Shown here: positions 41,889 to 53,289 of the stretch, piece after piece
Layout of the letters: each line of letters begins with the position of its first letter
How positions within the stretch are numbered: the first letter of the stretch is position 1
Position numbers and translations under genes: made by a program
Notes under the pieces: model-generated
The model's database searches: none
The model's input: the letters and a program-made list of their open reading frames with translations, nothing else
Told to the model about the DNA's origin: nothing
NCBI GenBank assembly: GCA_023846275.1
Contig: JAIUJO010000186.1
Coordinates: 249,221-313,220, forward strand
DNA length: 64,000 nt
Origin: Vanilla planifolia
Taxonomy: Eukaryota; Streptophyta; Magnoliopsida; Asparagales; Orchidaceae
Direction: 5' to 3'

Positions 41889-44590
41889 CCCTTCCGGGGG
41901 GCCTTCTTCGCCCTCCACCTAAGCTGCGTTTTTTATATTTTCCTTATCCGTATCAGTTGATATTTAATATTAATCAAGCAAATCTAAATCATTCACAATG
42001 ACACATAAGTTTTTTATAATTTTAGTTGTTCCAGCACTACGAGCAAAAATTTCTCGAGGGTTGTTGGTGGAAATCTCCCACCCCTAACATGGATCATTAC
42101 ATAATCACTCTCAAATATTTTTTAAAATTATCTATGAGCATCTACTAGTTGTTTATATATTTTATGATTTAAGTAAATTTGTTTGAGAATATGTCAATGT
42201 AATGACGAAACAACTTTAGCAAAATACTTAGTAAACTCAAAAGTTTGGAAATCATTATGTGAATGGAACAAATCAATAAGACTTCTAGGATACTTTTTTA
42301 AATAAATTTTAGATGGACTCAAACCTGTTCTACTATTAGTAAATTTAGTACAAGACAATAAATTATTCAAAGTTGAAACATGTTCCCATATTAAGTTACG
42401 AAGAAGATGGCCTTAGTTTTGCTTTGCTGCTTTTTGTCTATTTGTTTAAGAATAACAACTTGATAGAAATTAAACTTCTATCTAAATAGTTGGATTTTTT
42501 TTGTGATGTGGTAAATGTTGCACTATAGTGCTAGAAACTAAACCTATAATAGATTATCTATTAAATATAAGAGTTTGACTAGTAAGTCATCAAGAAATAC
42601 ATCCACCAATTCTTCTAAGGAGGGTTAAACTTTTGGTGATGGTGTGAGTATACTAATAAGGTCTTTCATATTTATCACCAATTTTGTAACCTCATCGCTA
42701 GCTACGTCTCTAACAATCTTGGCTAGTGAAATGGTATTAATAATTTCATTTTATTGCATAATTTTTTGGAATGCTTGTATTAGAATATTATTTCATAGAA
42801 GGTGATGGCTATAGTGTAATCTTCTTTCATTCATATATGAAAGCACAAATGTTAGCTCTTCAATTTAAGGTAGCATCACAATCTTATAACAAAAGTCTTC
42901 TTAAGATAAGGTTACTAACATGCATTCTGATAACGTAACACCATAATACCTCAGAATATTGACCACAATTAAAAGAAATATATACCTTTTTTTGGAAATT
43001 GAGATTTTGTTGATCTAAGATATGGTGTATGGACAACAATGGTTTGTTAGTGTTGAACCTATCTTTTTGATAGTTGTAAATGCTAAGGAATTGATACAAT
43101 TACCATTATCTAAAACTATCTTACAAGGTTCATCTTTAATTCAAATAAAGGGAACAAGGAAGCTAGCTTATTGCCAAACTTCATATTGCTCTAACATAGT
43201 TGCAATGACCTCAAAATAGTTGTGTGGTTCATTATAGTAAAAACTTTCACCTAGTGATCATAATCTTTCTTCAACATCCTCTTCTAGATATATAAACACA
43301 TTTTCCTCAAGTTCAACACCTTCTTATATGGCTCCTTCTATGCCTATGTGTAGCGCTTTCTTCTGGCACTAGACTTAGGCATTCCCTCTCTCATTGTAAT
43401 GATAGAACTCATCTACATAACTAGTTCATTTGTTTGAGTTCTTGATACAATGGGTTGTTGGCATATTTAGAGTGGCCTGAGTTTCTTTTGAAGTAAAAGA
43501 AGTAGGAATAATGAAAGTAATGGAACAAGTTTTAAGGTGCATAGTGGTCAAAGAAGTTTAACTTTTGTGGGCAATTGATCATCTAGATCTTTCTACATCA
43601 TGTGAATCATTATATGCCTTTTCTAAACTAGCAAGATTTCTCATGTAAGACTCAACTTGAATAGATTCTTTAAACCCAACTCAAAATCAAAACAACACTA
43701 ACCATCTAACCCTTGTAAACCTTATTTAACCATATAATCGTCAAATTTAGTGATATATTCATCAATAGTTTTACAACCTTTGATAAGATGTGACCATTTA
43801 TCCAAATGTTAACCTTTTTAATAGGACATATGTTTAGCTCATAGATGAATCTTGAGTTCTTCTCATGATTAGGGTAATCCTCGTTGTTCATCAAAATATA
43901 ATTTTGCAAACATGTAAACAAATAATCTAACATATTCTATAAGACAAGCCTTTGCAAATTAGTACTTTCAATGCTCACTAAGATCACAATAATCAAAATA
44001 ATGCTCCATTCATATTTTTTAATCTTTATATGCTCTATGGTCTAAATTACCATCCAATGTTGGAACTTCTATTTTAACCATGTTAACCTTGTAATCATCA
44101 TCCCTATCATGTCTTTTATCATAAGTATGTCCAATAGTTTGACACCAAGGTTGATATTTTTGTTTGTTAGTTTGATTTTCAATTGATATTTCCAAAACTT
44201 TAGAGTCACTTATCATAGACTTACTTGATCTATGAGTTCTAGTTGATCTACTACTCTCTAATTTCTCAAATTGGATTATGCATTTTCTTAAGGTTTTTCT
44301 TAGGTCTTGTATCAAATAAGTTAGTTCTTGAATTGAAAATTGTATTACTTGGTCCATGAGAGGTTGTATAGGTAAAGAGTCAAACATTCTATACTATGTT
44401 CTAGACCAAATTGTAAAAAGTTTAGGTTAGAAAAAACTTCTTAATTTTAGAACAAAACGAAAAAGAAAAACAAATGAATCTCAAAATGTAATAATGAGAG
44501 TGCATCAAACTTGAAAACAAGATTTAAATGTACAAATTTAAAAGATGATTTTTCATGATAAATTAAAAATCATACAAGTATTTAAAATTA

Positions 44591-44608
44591 ACCAAGCTCT
44601 AATACAAA
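44591..44608 (-). other. Primer-binding site of the nested chromovirus
   Basis: On the - strand it reads TTTTGTATTAGAGCTTGG, about a dozen bases from the LTR edge at 44,621. It matches the plant initiator-Met tRNA site TTGGTATCAGAGCTTGG closely enough to be diagnostic. Confidence 0.75.
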
Positions 44609-44620
44609 ATTTATAGAGGA

Positions 44621-44845
44621 TGATATGCTAAAACTCATTTGTGCTCATAGTCAATTGAGAAACTCTAAGACTCAAGAAACATATCTTTACAAATTCCTAC
44701 CGAAGGTGGTTTATGCCTAAAATGAAAAATTCTAGGATCATTAGACAAGTATGAACTTTTCTCCAAAGCCAAAAGCTTGTGCTAATTTTTAACATAAGGG
44801 ATCTCCATTAATGATAAAGTAGTTTAAGAAAACCACACCTAAAGT
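44621..44845 (-). repeat. 5' LTR of the nested chromovirus
   Basis: It is the counterpart of 41,657-41,888 with the same TGATATGCTAAAA edge at 44,621. Similarity can be followed to about 44,838 (CCACAC). The outer boundary is approximate; I did not find a convincing target-site duplication. Confidence 0.78.
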
Positions 44846-46679
44846 ACTCAGTTGGTGTTAAAGTGGGATGGTACACACATAAGTAGAAATTGTAGAATAC
44901 CATACAAGAAATCATATGGTCATGTTGACAAATGAGAAAATTAGGTATGATGATTAAATTTTGTGAATATTGAAATAAAGTGCTTAAGAACATTCCTAAT
45001 GATTTCATGCACCTTTGGGATTTTGGATAATGGGCCAACACCTCTTCTTCTATGCCACACTTTCAATGGTTACCTCCAAAATCACATTGTTCGATTAATC
45101 GCACACAACATGCTCAAAACAAACAAGCTTGGTGTTAGCATTTCTTTACTTCATCAAAAATTATAGAGATCTCATGGGTACAATAACAAATTACTAACAT
45201 AAAAGTACAAAAAATATTTAAAAATACTAAGTGGTACATATTGAAATTCTAAATAACATTTTAGATTTCCTAAGGTTAACATAAATTATAAAACAAATCC
45301 TTTGAATTTTTCTAAAAGAATTTAACTTGAAAAGTTACAAAATTAATTGATATAAGTAGTTCCCAAATAGTCTTATGCAATTAAAGTGATTGTCCATTGA
45401 ACTTTGAGGCAACTACCAGCATAATTGGTGTGGAGGTGGTGGATAGGCATGTAAGTTATAGATTTTCTTTTTCGGTATCAATGGGAGTCAATACAGGCTG
45501 ATGGGTTAGTGCATGATGTTGGCTTAGGGAGGTTCCTAGATCATCTTAGCACATGTTCTTAAGTTAGTGTGGCTATATGAAATAGCAGAGGTTGAGTACG
45601 TGAATAAGTTCAAAGGGACTGAGCATGCCACTTTGGTTGGCTCATGTGGAATCAATGATAATTAACGACAACAGACGATGGTGAAAGTAGTCCAAAACGC
45701 ATTTTAAAGCCTTTCTGAAGTGAATTCTAGCTAAAGTTTGCACCAATAGAATTACGAGTCTATGAAAGAGATGTCTTGTACTAAATTTAAAGCTAAAAAT
45801 ATTCAAAATACTACCAATTGATCCTCAAAGGACTTAAAAAATGTGTAGTTGCAAATAACTTAAGGAACGAGTGAGAAGTAAATGAAAATATTCTATACAA
45901 AAGTGTTGGCTATAATTGACTCCTACATTGGTAATGATATTGGAGACTACTAAGATATAGTCAAGATAATCTAGGCTTAACAATGAGTCAAAATAAGGCT
46001 ACTATGTCTCTAACTATTCACTCTACATTACGCTTGGGACAACACAACATTAGGTTTCCTTTAATGGAAGTCAAGTCATTAAACTTGTAAGATCTTTCGT
46101 TAATGTTATTTCTCATGGTGTGTAATTTTTTTAAGGGATTTTTGTACTCAATCTATTTTTTCTAAGGTAATCATGAAATGTATTAAAAACACAGAGCTAA
46201 AGTTGTCACTATATAATTGTTGTTGCATCAAAAATTTTAGGTCACAATTCTGCGTCCTTATTGTGGGCATGACACTACATCATCATTGAAATTGTAAATA
46301 ATAGAATTTATCAATTTACAAATATGTCCACAATTTTAGTGAAGACAATTCATAATCATGGGTAAGGAAATTTATGTGATAAGCACAAACTTTATTGGTT
46401 CCTTCTTGTGTAAGAATTACTTTCTGCTATATCTCCTTACATGTATTTACTATGCATATATTCAGATAAAAAATAGGTGTTAAGCCACAAATACATGATA
46501 AAAAGTGATTATAATTCTAATAAAGAGATCAATAGTTGAATCAATTTATGAAATGGATTTTATAAAAGATTATCATCCATTATTTCAATTGGTCAAACAT
46601 AACTGTTTCCATGGATTTGGAAGAAGAGCTAAATTTTCAAGTTAAATATTTAGCAAAAACTTTAGCAAAATATTTCGTA
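44846..46679. other. Unassigned interval between the chromovirus and the copia element
   Basis: By position this should contain the 5' LTR of the copia element (its primer-binding site is at 46,681), but I could not match it to the copia 3' side. A somewhat GC-richer patch at 45,420-45,700 is unexplained. No gene is evident; a 67-codon open frame at 44,963-45,166 looks like chance. Confidence 0.35.
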
Positions 46680-49629
46680 AATTGGTATTAGAAAATCAAG
46701 AAAAAAAGGGACAATGATCCATGAATGTGGCAAAAATAGCCATGTTGAGTCAAAATGTTTAGAAGTTAAAGAAAACAAAAGAAAGGAAGTCAAAAAGAAG
46801 AGAATGAAGAATAAGAAAGCTTTTCAAACATTTTGGTGTGCATTGGAAGATTTACATGCTTCAAGGTCAAATAATGTGCATCCGAAGATTTAAATACTCC
46901 ATCAAAAATGATGATGAATCAAGTAGATCTAATGAAGAAAAAGAGAATGCTATAAGTTGTTTATCTTATAAATTTCTTGAGGATAATTACTTAGATGCTA
47001 TTAGTTATTTAACTTCTTTAATGTCAACACATAAAAAATTGAAAACATTATATAAAAAAATTAAACTTCTAGATTTTGTCATGAAAGAAAATGAGGAATT
47101 GAAAATAAAAATGCTTCAAATTTGTGGTAAAAAACTTCTATGATTATTGAGAATACCTCTTTAAGAAGGAAATCAATAATTTTGAAACAAAGATTTATTC
47201 TCTTAAACAATAAAAATTTCTAATGCTTCACGTGTTTATTTCCCCAAGCATAATATATCTTCTTTTGATCATATGTATAACGTTTTAATTGTTAAATATT
47301 TCTATTGCTTCAAAAAAGGTTGTACTATCATGGATTGTCAAATTAAGAAAACATTTTTCAGTTGTAAACCTTAGTTCAAATGGGTAATCAAGAATAACAA
47401 TGCCAATACTCTTGTAGCGATTGTTACTTGTCAACCCAAGCTTGCTTTGGTACCTAAAGCAAGGGAATAAAGATTTTAGTGCATTCATAGGTTAGAAGTT
47501 GCATACTTAGGAAGTTTTTGTAGAAGTAAGCAAATAAATTAGACAAATTGAAATCACATATTTTTATTACGAAGTAAAAATTTACAATTTATGTAATCAT
47601 ACATAAAGAGAAACTTAAGACAAAGATCTTGAGTATTGGATAGTGGATGCTAAGTCATATGATTAGAAACTAACCAAAATTTAGAAACTAAGAAGAAGAT
47701 AACAAGCATTAGTGTCGTAGGTTTGCCTAATATTACAACTTCAATTAAGATGAACGTAAAAGATAAAGTACAATAGAAGATGAGAATAATCATCAATTAC
47801 ATAAATATTGAAAGTATTAAGCTTCACATCTAAGGGAATTAATTATAGGAGATGTTAATCAACAAATTAGGACTAGAGTCACCATAAGAAAAAATGGTTA
47901 TAATGCATCTGTATCTCTAGTAAATCTAAAAACTATAGTACAATCCCTTCAGGATGATCTTTGGGTTTAAGATTTAATGAAGAGTTAGATGAGTTTGAGA
48001 GAATATAAGTGTGTGAAAAAATTTTTGGATTTAGTGACAAAAAAGTGATTGGAAACGAAGGGGTGTTCAAAAATAACTCATATAAAAATGGAGTGATCAT
48101 TAGAAACAAAGCTAGATTTCTTGCTAAAGGCTATATCTAAGTTCGAGTTATCGATTTTGTGGAGGCATTTGTGTTGACAGTGAGATTAGAGGCTATTGGA
48201 ATTTTATCATTATTTTCATGTCATAAGAATTTAAATTATTTCAAATGGATCTAAAAATTGCATTTTTAAATATGATAATAAAGGAAGATGTCAGGTTGAA
48301 CAACCCTAGGTTTTGAATCCTATGCATATGGTGATTAAATATATATGGTTAAGAAGGTACTTTATGGTGTTTAGTAAGCCCCTCATGCATTGTATCATAG
48401 ATTGATTAATTCTCTAGTTAACTTTTATTTCAAGAAAAAAGTGAATGCAACACTATTCCTAAAAACCATAGAAGATCTTTTGTTGCTTGTACAGGTTTAT
48501 GTTGATGACATAACTTTTGGAACATAAATGAAAATATGTGCAAGGAATTTGGTGACTTATTGACAAGGGTTTTTTTATAAGAGTTTGATGGGTGAGATAA
48601 ATTTATTATTAGGATTTCAAATCAACAACAAAATGAAGGGTTATTTATTTCACAAACTAACTATATAAAAAACTTATTCAAGAAAATTTGTTATGAGAAT
48701 ATGAAACATTGGAAGATTCTAACGAATCAATCAATCCATTTAGATTTAGATTAGGTAAGGAAAACCATTTACAAAAAACTTTATAGTAGTTTTTTAGATC
48801 CTTACCATATCTCATAATTAATAGACTAGACATCTTATTTAATGTTTGGTTTTGTGCTAGATGCCAATCAAATCGTAAGGAAAAATGTTTAAAAGTGATT
48901 AAATCAGTCTTAAATATTTAAAAGGTACAATGAATTTTGGAACTCCAAAAATACAATTTTAAGTGGTCCTATAAGTCACATAGGAGTCGATTGTGTCTTA
49001 TAAGTCACATAGGAGTCGATTGAAACCCCAAGCAAGAAGCAATTTGTATTGTATAGCTATGTTGACCATGGAGTCGATTGTGTTGTGGTTGGAAGAAATG
49101 TTGTTCAAGCATAATGGTTAAGACAAAAACTTCAAGATTATGGCTTAAATCTCTTATATATTCTCATTAAAATTAATAATACTAGTTTCTTAGCCTAAAT
49201 AAACAACAAAGTTCATCAATTTAAGATTAAGCACATAAATGTTAGATATCATGTTATTAGAGATCAAGTAGCTAAAGGCTTTGCAGAACTCAAATATGTT
49301 CCTAACAAGCAAAAATAGATTGACATAATCACTAAAACACTTCCAACACATCAATTTAAAATCATAAGGTAACAACTAGGTGTAATGCAAATTTTGTAAA
49401 TTATGCCTCATTTTTCATGGTACAAAGGGGGACAATGGTCACGGTTTAGATAAAATTTAGAAGTCACAAATTTATGGGAGTAGATAGTAAGGGTGTGTAT
49501 AAAATAAATTGGAGCAAACATTCTTCAATTTTAATACCTTTTATAATAAAATATTCCTTAAATATATGATCTTAATTATTATATTTTTATCTAATCCTTT
49601 TTGTCTTATCATCGTAAAAAAGAAGAGAT
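46680..49629 (+). mobile_element. Ty1/copia fossil, gag-pol interior
   Basis: The primer-binding site (46,681) is followed in canonical order by these parts. A gag C-terminal region, open for 101 codons at 46,838-47,143, has an acidic stretch and a KENEELKIK coiled-coil. A CCHC-like knuckle lies near 47,300 (CFKKGCTIMDC). A linker ends in PKLALVPKA (near 47,450). A protease-site remnant lies near 47,640. The segment before RT carries ELIIGDVNQQIRTRV (47,837-47,880). RT pieces cover 48,090-48,900 (NKARFLAKGY, VYVDDITFG, GFVLDANQ). RNase H covers 49,030-49,390 (KLQDYGLNLL, IKHINVRYHVIRD, KTLPTHQFK). The order RT-RNase H at the 3' end after the protease/integrase side is diagnostic of copia. Broken many times; inactive. 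It probably inserted into the long gypsy LTR. Confidence 0.85.
46681..46700 (+). other. Primer-binding site of the copia element
   Basis: The sequence ATTGGTATTAGAAAATCAAG closely matches TTGGTATCAGAGCATCAAG, the initiator-Met site typical of plant copia elements. It lies about 140 bases upstream of the gag-like open region. Confidence 0.7.
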
Positions 49630-51150
49630 TGTTACGTCACCCTTGTGTTTGGTGAGCTAAGCCATAAATGTCTTAATTTTTTTCTAATAAGTTTGTTTGG
49701 TATGAGTTATGTTTAGTTCATCAAACAAGTCATGCACTTTTAAAAATAAACTAGTGGTCTTCAAAGCACCTTGGAGTGTGCAACAAGCTAAAAGAATTGA
49801 AAATATGTATATCAAATTTTAAAACGATTTCGTTTTTTATGAAATAGAATGTTAGCTTGTTTACTTTTAAACATACGAAACATCTCTCTGTTCATATCAA
49901 TTTGAAATCATATTTTGGCATTTAAATTATACAATTCTTTCATTAAATTATACATCTAGAATTATAATTTTTTCACTTAATCCTTTCCTTTTTTAAATGT
50001 CACTTATGCTTCTTTGCCAAATTTCTTTTTGTTAAATTAGAAAAATAAAAATTTATCAAAATAATTTTATTTTTATAATATAATTATATCCTAAGAAAAA
50101 CCCTCAAGAATGGCTGAAGTGCAATGGACTCAGGTCAATCAAGCCTGTGTGGGCATGATAACCTCTGGTTCGAAAACCACTAGAACTAAGTAGGGTCGAG
50201 CCCTAACTTGCTCGATGTATAGTCCTGAGCTTAGATTGGGAAAGGTAGAGAAATGATTGAGTTTGGAAAATGTGAAAACTTGTGCAATGGTTAGAGTCAA
50301 ACCCTCATATATTAAACATATAAGATAGGTGTACCTTGGATAATGAATTCCTTAGCAAACTAGCAAGTGCCAACCACCTTTCGACTAACATTAGACATAT
50401 CATAAAATTTTATGCTGATGAAAAACATCTCATATAATACGTTGTGGGACAAGAATGTTTTCACATGTCCACCACCTGAGTGCCCAAGCATGCATGAGCT
50501 CTCATCATCTAATCGTTCATTAAATAAATAAGACTTCACTAAATTATAAGTGATGCTTCAAGACTCAAATTAGATGACAAAAACATTATCTAATTTTATT
50601 AAAATATATGCATTCTTTTTTGATATCACTTAAGTAATCCTTGACTGTAATAGCTTAGAGCTCTCTAATTTGAATCCTATGACTAAGGTCATTTTAGCAT
50701 TTTTTTGTTCAAGAATTGAATGGTGCATATCTAATACAATGTGAAAAGATGGCCCAAATCTAATCCTCCCTAATCCAACCATCCATAGTTCTTTTATTTC
50801 TATAATCATTAATCTAATAGGCTATATCTCCTCTAATCAGATTCAAGAGCTCCACTCAATCTCACCTAGTGGCTAATTGAAAGGCTATTATTTATGACCT
50901 TATAGAAGTTATTTGGAAGAGTTTTTAAGCTATTTGGCAGGAACATTTAAAATTGCTTTTCCTTGGAATTTTTAATAGCTATGATCAAACTTTTTCTATA
51001 AATGCCCAACCATTATGAATGAAAAAGCTAATGAATGTTAATAAAATTTTGAGATCTTACGTGATATTCTACTACTGTGAAATCTCCCAACAACACGAAA
51101 TGATTTAGTGCAACTTGAAATTCAAAACTCTTTCAATTATGCCTAACACC
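49605..51150 (+). mobile_element. Probable polypurine tract and 3' LTR of the copia element
   Basis: After the RNase H remnant and a non-coding spacer, the + strand reads CATCGTAAAAAAGAAGAGAT and then TGTTACGTCACCC at 49,630. This is the usual copia layout of CATCA, a purine-rich tract and a TGTT LTR start. A TATA-like CTATAAATGCCCAACC at about 51,000 is placed as in copia LTR promoters. The right end is not fixed and the 5' LTR was not matched, so the extent is a guess. Confidence 0.5.
50098..50345 (+). mobile_element. Possible tRNA-derived SINE
   Basis: TGGCTGAAGTGC (about 50,112) resembles a polymerase III A box. GGTTCGAAAACC (about 50,169) resembles the B box GGTTCGANNCC with one extra base. 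They are about 50 bases apart, a normal tRNA/SINE spacing. This patch is less AT-rich than its surroundings and keeps CpG sites, so it may be younger. A second tRNA-like phrase (GCAATGGTTAGAGTCAAACC) follows at about 50,295. No target-site duplication or poly(A) end was found. Alternatively it is part of the copia LTR. Confidence 0.4.
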
Positions 51151-51640
51151 TCTATGCTTTCATTTTGTCATACCTTTTTACAATTTTGACCTTATTCCAT
51201 GAATTGTTCTTCAAAGGCATAAGAAGTTGTATGCTTTATCAGAATTCATTTCATGTTGTATTTTTCTTTTTCTTTTGGGTTGTGTGGCTTAATTTTTTTT
51301 AAAGGTTGAGTCTTCTTTGATTTCATTAAAAAAATTATGTTTGGTTTAAGCTCACAAAAGCTTGGGCGATAACATAACCCATAAAACCTAATAAGCTGTA
51401 GGTCAAATGTTAATTAAAAATTTAAGTTGTAATTTTCAAAATAGTAATTTTTTTCTTCACCTTGGTTATGGGTGGATATATGTTCTAATTTGAAATAACT
51501 CAATTAAAAATTTTGGGATATTTTTTAAATTTTATTTGAATTTGTTTTCATAATGATAACAATTAAAAGTTATTTATGAAAATTTTAATATCAAGGTTTT
51601 CTAGAAAAGTAAAAAACTTTTATAAAGAAGTTTTGAAAAA
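50345..51640. other. Unassigned AT-rich interval, partly copia LTR
   Basis: Apart from the TATA-like site near 51,000 already mentioned, no feature is recognised. The right edge grades into the resumed gypsy LTR at about 51,640. Confidence 0.35.
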
Positions 51641-52264
51641 TAAATACATTCCAAAAAAATGCAAAAATATTTTACAACTCACAATTCATCATCCTTTTGG
51701 GATTCGCACACACTCATTTTGCTTGAAAGTGAGGACGTTGAAAAATTCATTATTATTGTAAAACTACAAGTTAAATAATATAAATTAATCACTTAAGCAT
51801 AATAATTAATAAATAGTTTAGGTAAACATGGCTCAATTATTTTCTATTCATCTGTTAAAATTACAAATCAAGATGAAGTGTCTCACACATCCTATCCTAA
51901 TCAAGGCGACAACTATCAATTGGAAAACATTATCAAATTAGCAAATTGTTTTACTTAAAAATTACCTGTGTTTAGATGTATAATCTTGAAGATCATCGAA
52001 CTTAATGATTTTAGTCGGCTTATCCAAGGGTAAAATTTTCTTCCCTTATGGCTTATGATTCCTCTACTTCTTCCCACTAATGTCATACCCTTTCTCCTCC
52101 TTTTTTTGGTTAGTCATATATGATAGAAGTATATCATGGGTTTCTAAGCTAATTAATGATTACAATTTATATATGAATTATCATAAACTCTTATTCTAGC
52201 TAAATAGCATCCTTGACTAGTATTAAGCAAAACTAGTAACATGGTTTGCATATCATAGTCCTAA
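51640..52264 (-). mobile_element. 5' LTR of the long-LTR gypsy element, piece 2
   Basis: It matches the 3' LTR at about 27,560-28,215 in the same strand and order. Paired blocks: AACATGGCTCAATTATTTTC (51,825) with AACATGGCTCTATTTATTTC (27,705); ATCCTATCCTAATCAAGGCG (51,889) with ATACCTTATCACAATCATGA (27,728); CTTATCCAAGGGTAAAATTT (52,019) with CTTCTCCAAGGGTATACTTT (27,859). It ends exactly at the insertion of the GC-rich element. Confidence 0.72.
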
Positions 52265-53289
52265 TGTAACCTCCCCTGATGTAGGACAAGACGGGGGTAG
52301 GGTGACACGAAAAGATACAGGTTTGTGTGTGTAGATAGAAAAGGAAAGGGAAATGGTAAAACTTTAGATTTTGGGATAGGAAGATGGATAGTAGAACCAG
52401 TGTCGGGGATAACTTACTGGTGTGGCGTCTCACCACTTGGACCTCGCGTCCCACCTCCCAGTATCAGAGCTTTGACGAGTCAGCACGTCAAAGACATTCA
52501 GAGCACTCACAAACTCAGAATGGAAGCAAAGAACACTCAAAAGCTTGCATTAACTGGTCAATCCCCTACAACAGAAGAGGGCTCCCCTTATATAGGAGTC
52601 CATAAGGGTACAAAAGACATTTGACTCATAACATGGGAATACTAAAGGACACATGGGTAAATTAAAAGGCACCTAAAAATTACAAATAGACTCCTAAAAA
52701 TCTGAGAAAAATAATGAAAATTAAGTTCATTCATGTATTTATCCCTAATCTCTGATGGCTGGAGGAGCGGCGACAGCGGCGGCGGCGGCGGTGCGGGCTG
52801 GCGTGACTCAGCGCGGGCTGGCATGGGTCGGCGTGGGTCACAGTTCGAGGGTCTGGCATGGGTCGGCGCGGGCTGGCGTGGGGTGGCGCGGGTCACAGTT
52901 CGCAGGTCTGGCGTGGGTCGGCAGGTTGGTGCGTGTCGACGAGCCCGGGCGGGACTCGGGCACAAGTCTGGCTGGTCGGTCGAACCCGGGTCATGTTCGG
53001 CGGCGGCGAACGGCGCGGCAGGCGGCTGCGGCCGTAGGCGGCGGAGGGAGCCGGCGGCAGGAAAAGTGTTTTTCGCGCTGTTTTGGCTCCTGGGAGTCCG
53101 TTTGAACTCCGAATTCGATTCCGAAAGATGTTCCAGAATCCATGTTTCGGCGCGTACGTCACTGCATCATTTTTTACCTCATAATATTTCAAAAAATATT
53201 TTGAAAATAAAAATTGTTCCCCTGTTGTTCGTGCAACCCCAAGCTTTGATGTCCGCATGATCCCCTATTGACGTTGTTTCAAAATTTTG
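52265..53289 (+). mobile_element. Younger GC-rich LTR-type element or LTR fragment (TRIM/LARD-like)
   Basis: It starts TGTAACCTCCCC and contains, near 52,462, CCCAGTATCAGAGCTTTG, an initiator-Met primer-binding-site-like sequence preceded by CA. A possible short LTR would thus be about 52,265-52,461. A TTATATAGG box lies at 52,590. The interior has a strongly GC-rich block (52,750-53,105) with a 55-bp tandem period. It interrupts the gypsy LTR cleanly: flanks match 28.2 and 28.25 kb of the other LTR copy. It keeps many CpG sites while its surroundings have almost none, so it inserted much later. No protein domain recognised; a 175-codon open frame at 52,733-53,260 is explained by the GC-rich repeat. 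Family not certain. Confidence 0.5.
52765..52935. repeat. GC-rich imperfect tandem repeat, about 55-bp period
   Basis: GGGTCACAGTTCG occurs at 52,835 and 52,890, each followed by a similar GGTCTGGCRTGGGTCGGC phrase. GGCTGGCRTG/GGGTCGGC words recur through the block. It gives long open frames in several frames on both strands, which should not be read as genes. Confidence 0.75.

Larger units (their letters stand above)
41657..44845 (-). mobile_element. Ty3/gypsy chromovirus fossil with both LTRs, nested in the long LTR
   Basis: It has short LTRs at both ends, an initiator-Met primer-binding site, and gag-pol pieces in canonical order on the - strand. Gag: 44,387 down to about 43,550, an open 122-codon N-terminal part ending near KIEVPTLDGNLDHRAYKD, then a DKWSHLIKGCKTIDEYITKF segment. 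Protease-side segment: about 43,150-42,850 (NGNCIN, then the VxIxMxVxNLxLxR pattern). RT approach: about 42,632-42,560 (PSLEELVDVFLDDLLVKLLY). Integrase C-terminus: about 42,370-42,040 (VMIHVRGGRFPP). It is much shorter than a full-length element and broken many times. It belongs to the same family as the fragment at 18.8-20.5 kb. The LTRs agree at roughly two-thirds of positions, so it is very old, yet it must be younger than the LTR it sits in. Confidence 0.82.

Noticed and set aside
52265-52620. Cassandra-type TRIM carrying 5S rRNA sequence
   Set aside because: I compared it with the plant 5S rRNA sequence from memory and saw no match. Only the primer-binding-site-like sequence and TG start agree.
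52740-53110. CpG-island promoter of a host gene
   Set aside because: No exon-like sequence follows, and the block sits inside an insertion that interrupts an LTR.
52733-53260. 175-codon Gly/Arg/Ala-rich open frame as a gene
   Set aside because: It lies on a GC-rich imperfect tandem repeat, is open in other frames and on the other strand as well, and has no recognisable domain.
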